From Campylobacteraceae bacterium (GTDB taxonomy: Bacteria; Campylobacterota; Campylobacteria; Campylobacterales; Sulfurovaceae), in contig JALVPA010000022.1 of assembly GCA_027026055.1 (NCBI GenBank), positions 1 to 7,429 of the forward strand: a DNA stretch of 7,429 nucleotides, given 5' to 3'. Shown piece by piece: positions 7,082-7,429 of the stretch; position 1 is the first letter of the stretch; every line of letters begins with the position of its first letter. Position numbers and translations under genes: made by a program. The notes under the pieces are model-generated. The model was not told the origin of the DNA, did not search any database, and saw only the letters and a program-made list of their open reading frames with translations.

Positions 7082-7429
7082 TTATTTGTTTGAGATGATT
7101 TTCATTTGGTTTTCCAGCGAGAGGAAATGCCCCCAATAGTTTCGTACCAACTCGGGTACGCGCTCTATATCTTCGTTGAATTGAATTTCGTAGAGCGTAT
7201 TGGCAAGCGGAGTGATACGAAGGTTACTCGAAGTTCCCTTCAACAGGTGACCGATCTTTTGGACGGTTTCCAGATCGCCTTTTTGATACGCTTCGATCAT
7301 CTTTTTCGTCTCTTCGTGCGCCTGCATGATAAAGTCGTGAACAAACTCTTCGATTAAATCGACCGGAAGATTGAGGTCATTTGCCGCCTCTTCAAGACTA
7401 AAGTCGAAACGTATCGGTTCGACGTCGCT
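7082..7429 (-). CDS. Hpt-domain phosphotransfer protein (5' part outside the window)
   Basis: Reading frame open from the right edge to a TAA at 7084-7082; 115 residues are visible and the start lies beyond 7429. The visible part is a histidine phosphotransfer (Hpt) domain: a helical lead-in (FSLEEAANDLNLPVDLIEEF), then the signature GHLLKGTSSNLRI, whose His (codon 7249-7247) is the expected phosphorylated residue, with the usual K-G two residues after it and further helices to the C-terminus. Hpt domains carry phosphate between receiver domains without enzymatic activity of their own. The ATG at 7327 is probably internal, since the frame continues upstream with clearly Hpt-like sequence. It is 12 nt before the hybrid kinase gene, which has a canonical receiver but no Hpt domain of its own, so this is the natural shuttle from kinase Asp841 to the stand-alone receiver. 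What precedes the Hpt domain cannot be seen. Confidence 0.88.
   Translation of the reverse strand, partial: SDVEPIRFDFSLEEAANDLNLPVDLIEEFVHDFIMQAHEETKKMIEAYQKGDLETVQKIGHLLKGTSSNLRITPLANTLYEIQFNEDIERVPELVRNYWGHFLSLENQMKIISNK

Overview
The window looks like chromosomal DNA from a free-living member of the Campylobacterota (epsilonproteobacteria), probably a sulfur-oxidising lineage near Sulfurimonas, Sulfuricurvum or Sulfurovum. The evidence is a bamD-like lipoprotein gene directly upstream of lon (from memory, the same neighbours occur in Helicobacter pylori and Campylobacter jejuni), the sequence style of the Lon N-terminus, and a large NIT-type hybrid histidine kinase of a kind common in this phylum. 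Genus is inference; nothing here fixes it.

Layout. Positions 1-about 226 hold no gene but three degenerate copies of an imperfect-palindromic repeat with a period of 84-85 bp. An extended -10 promoter follows, then bamD (303-953, +), an outer-membrane assembly lipoprotein. A 127-bp AT-rich gap with a long inverted repeat separates it from lon (1081-3501, +), a complete ATP-dependent protease with every catalytic motif intact. lon faces a convergent minus-strand signalling operon, and the 56-bp gap between them carries the operon's terminator.

The minus-strand operon, read from the right edge, is: a protein ending in a histidine phosphotransfer (Hpt) domain, cut by the window edge (7429-7082); a 1043-residue membrane-bound hybrid histidine kinase with an extracytoplasmic NIT-like sensor (7069-3938); and a 124-residue stand-alone receiver protein (3932-3558). 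Gaps are 12 and 5 nt, so the three are almost certainly co-transcribed and probably translationally coupled. Together they contain the parts of a multistep phosphorelay: kinase His (H424), receiver Asp (D841), Hpt His, and a terminal receiver Asp (D56). No DNA-binding or enzymatic output domain is visible.

The most unusual points are that two of the three receiver-like modules in the kinase are degenerate, one of them apparently truncated at the C-terminus just before the intact stand-alone receiver gene, and that the repeat array upstream of bamD shows a compensatory base-pair change between copies, which hints at a structured element. The protein-coding genes otherwise look ordinary for the phylum; I see no clear sign of a wholly new system.
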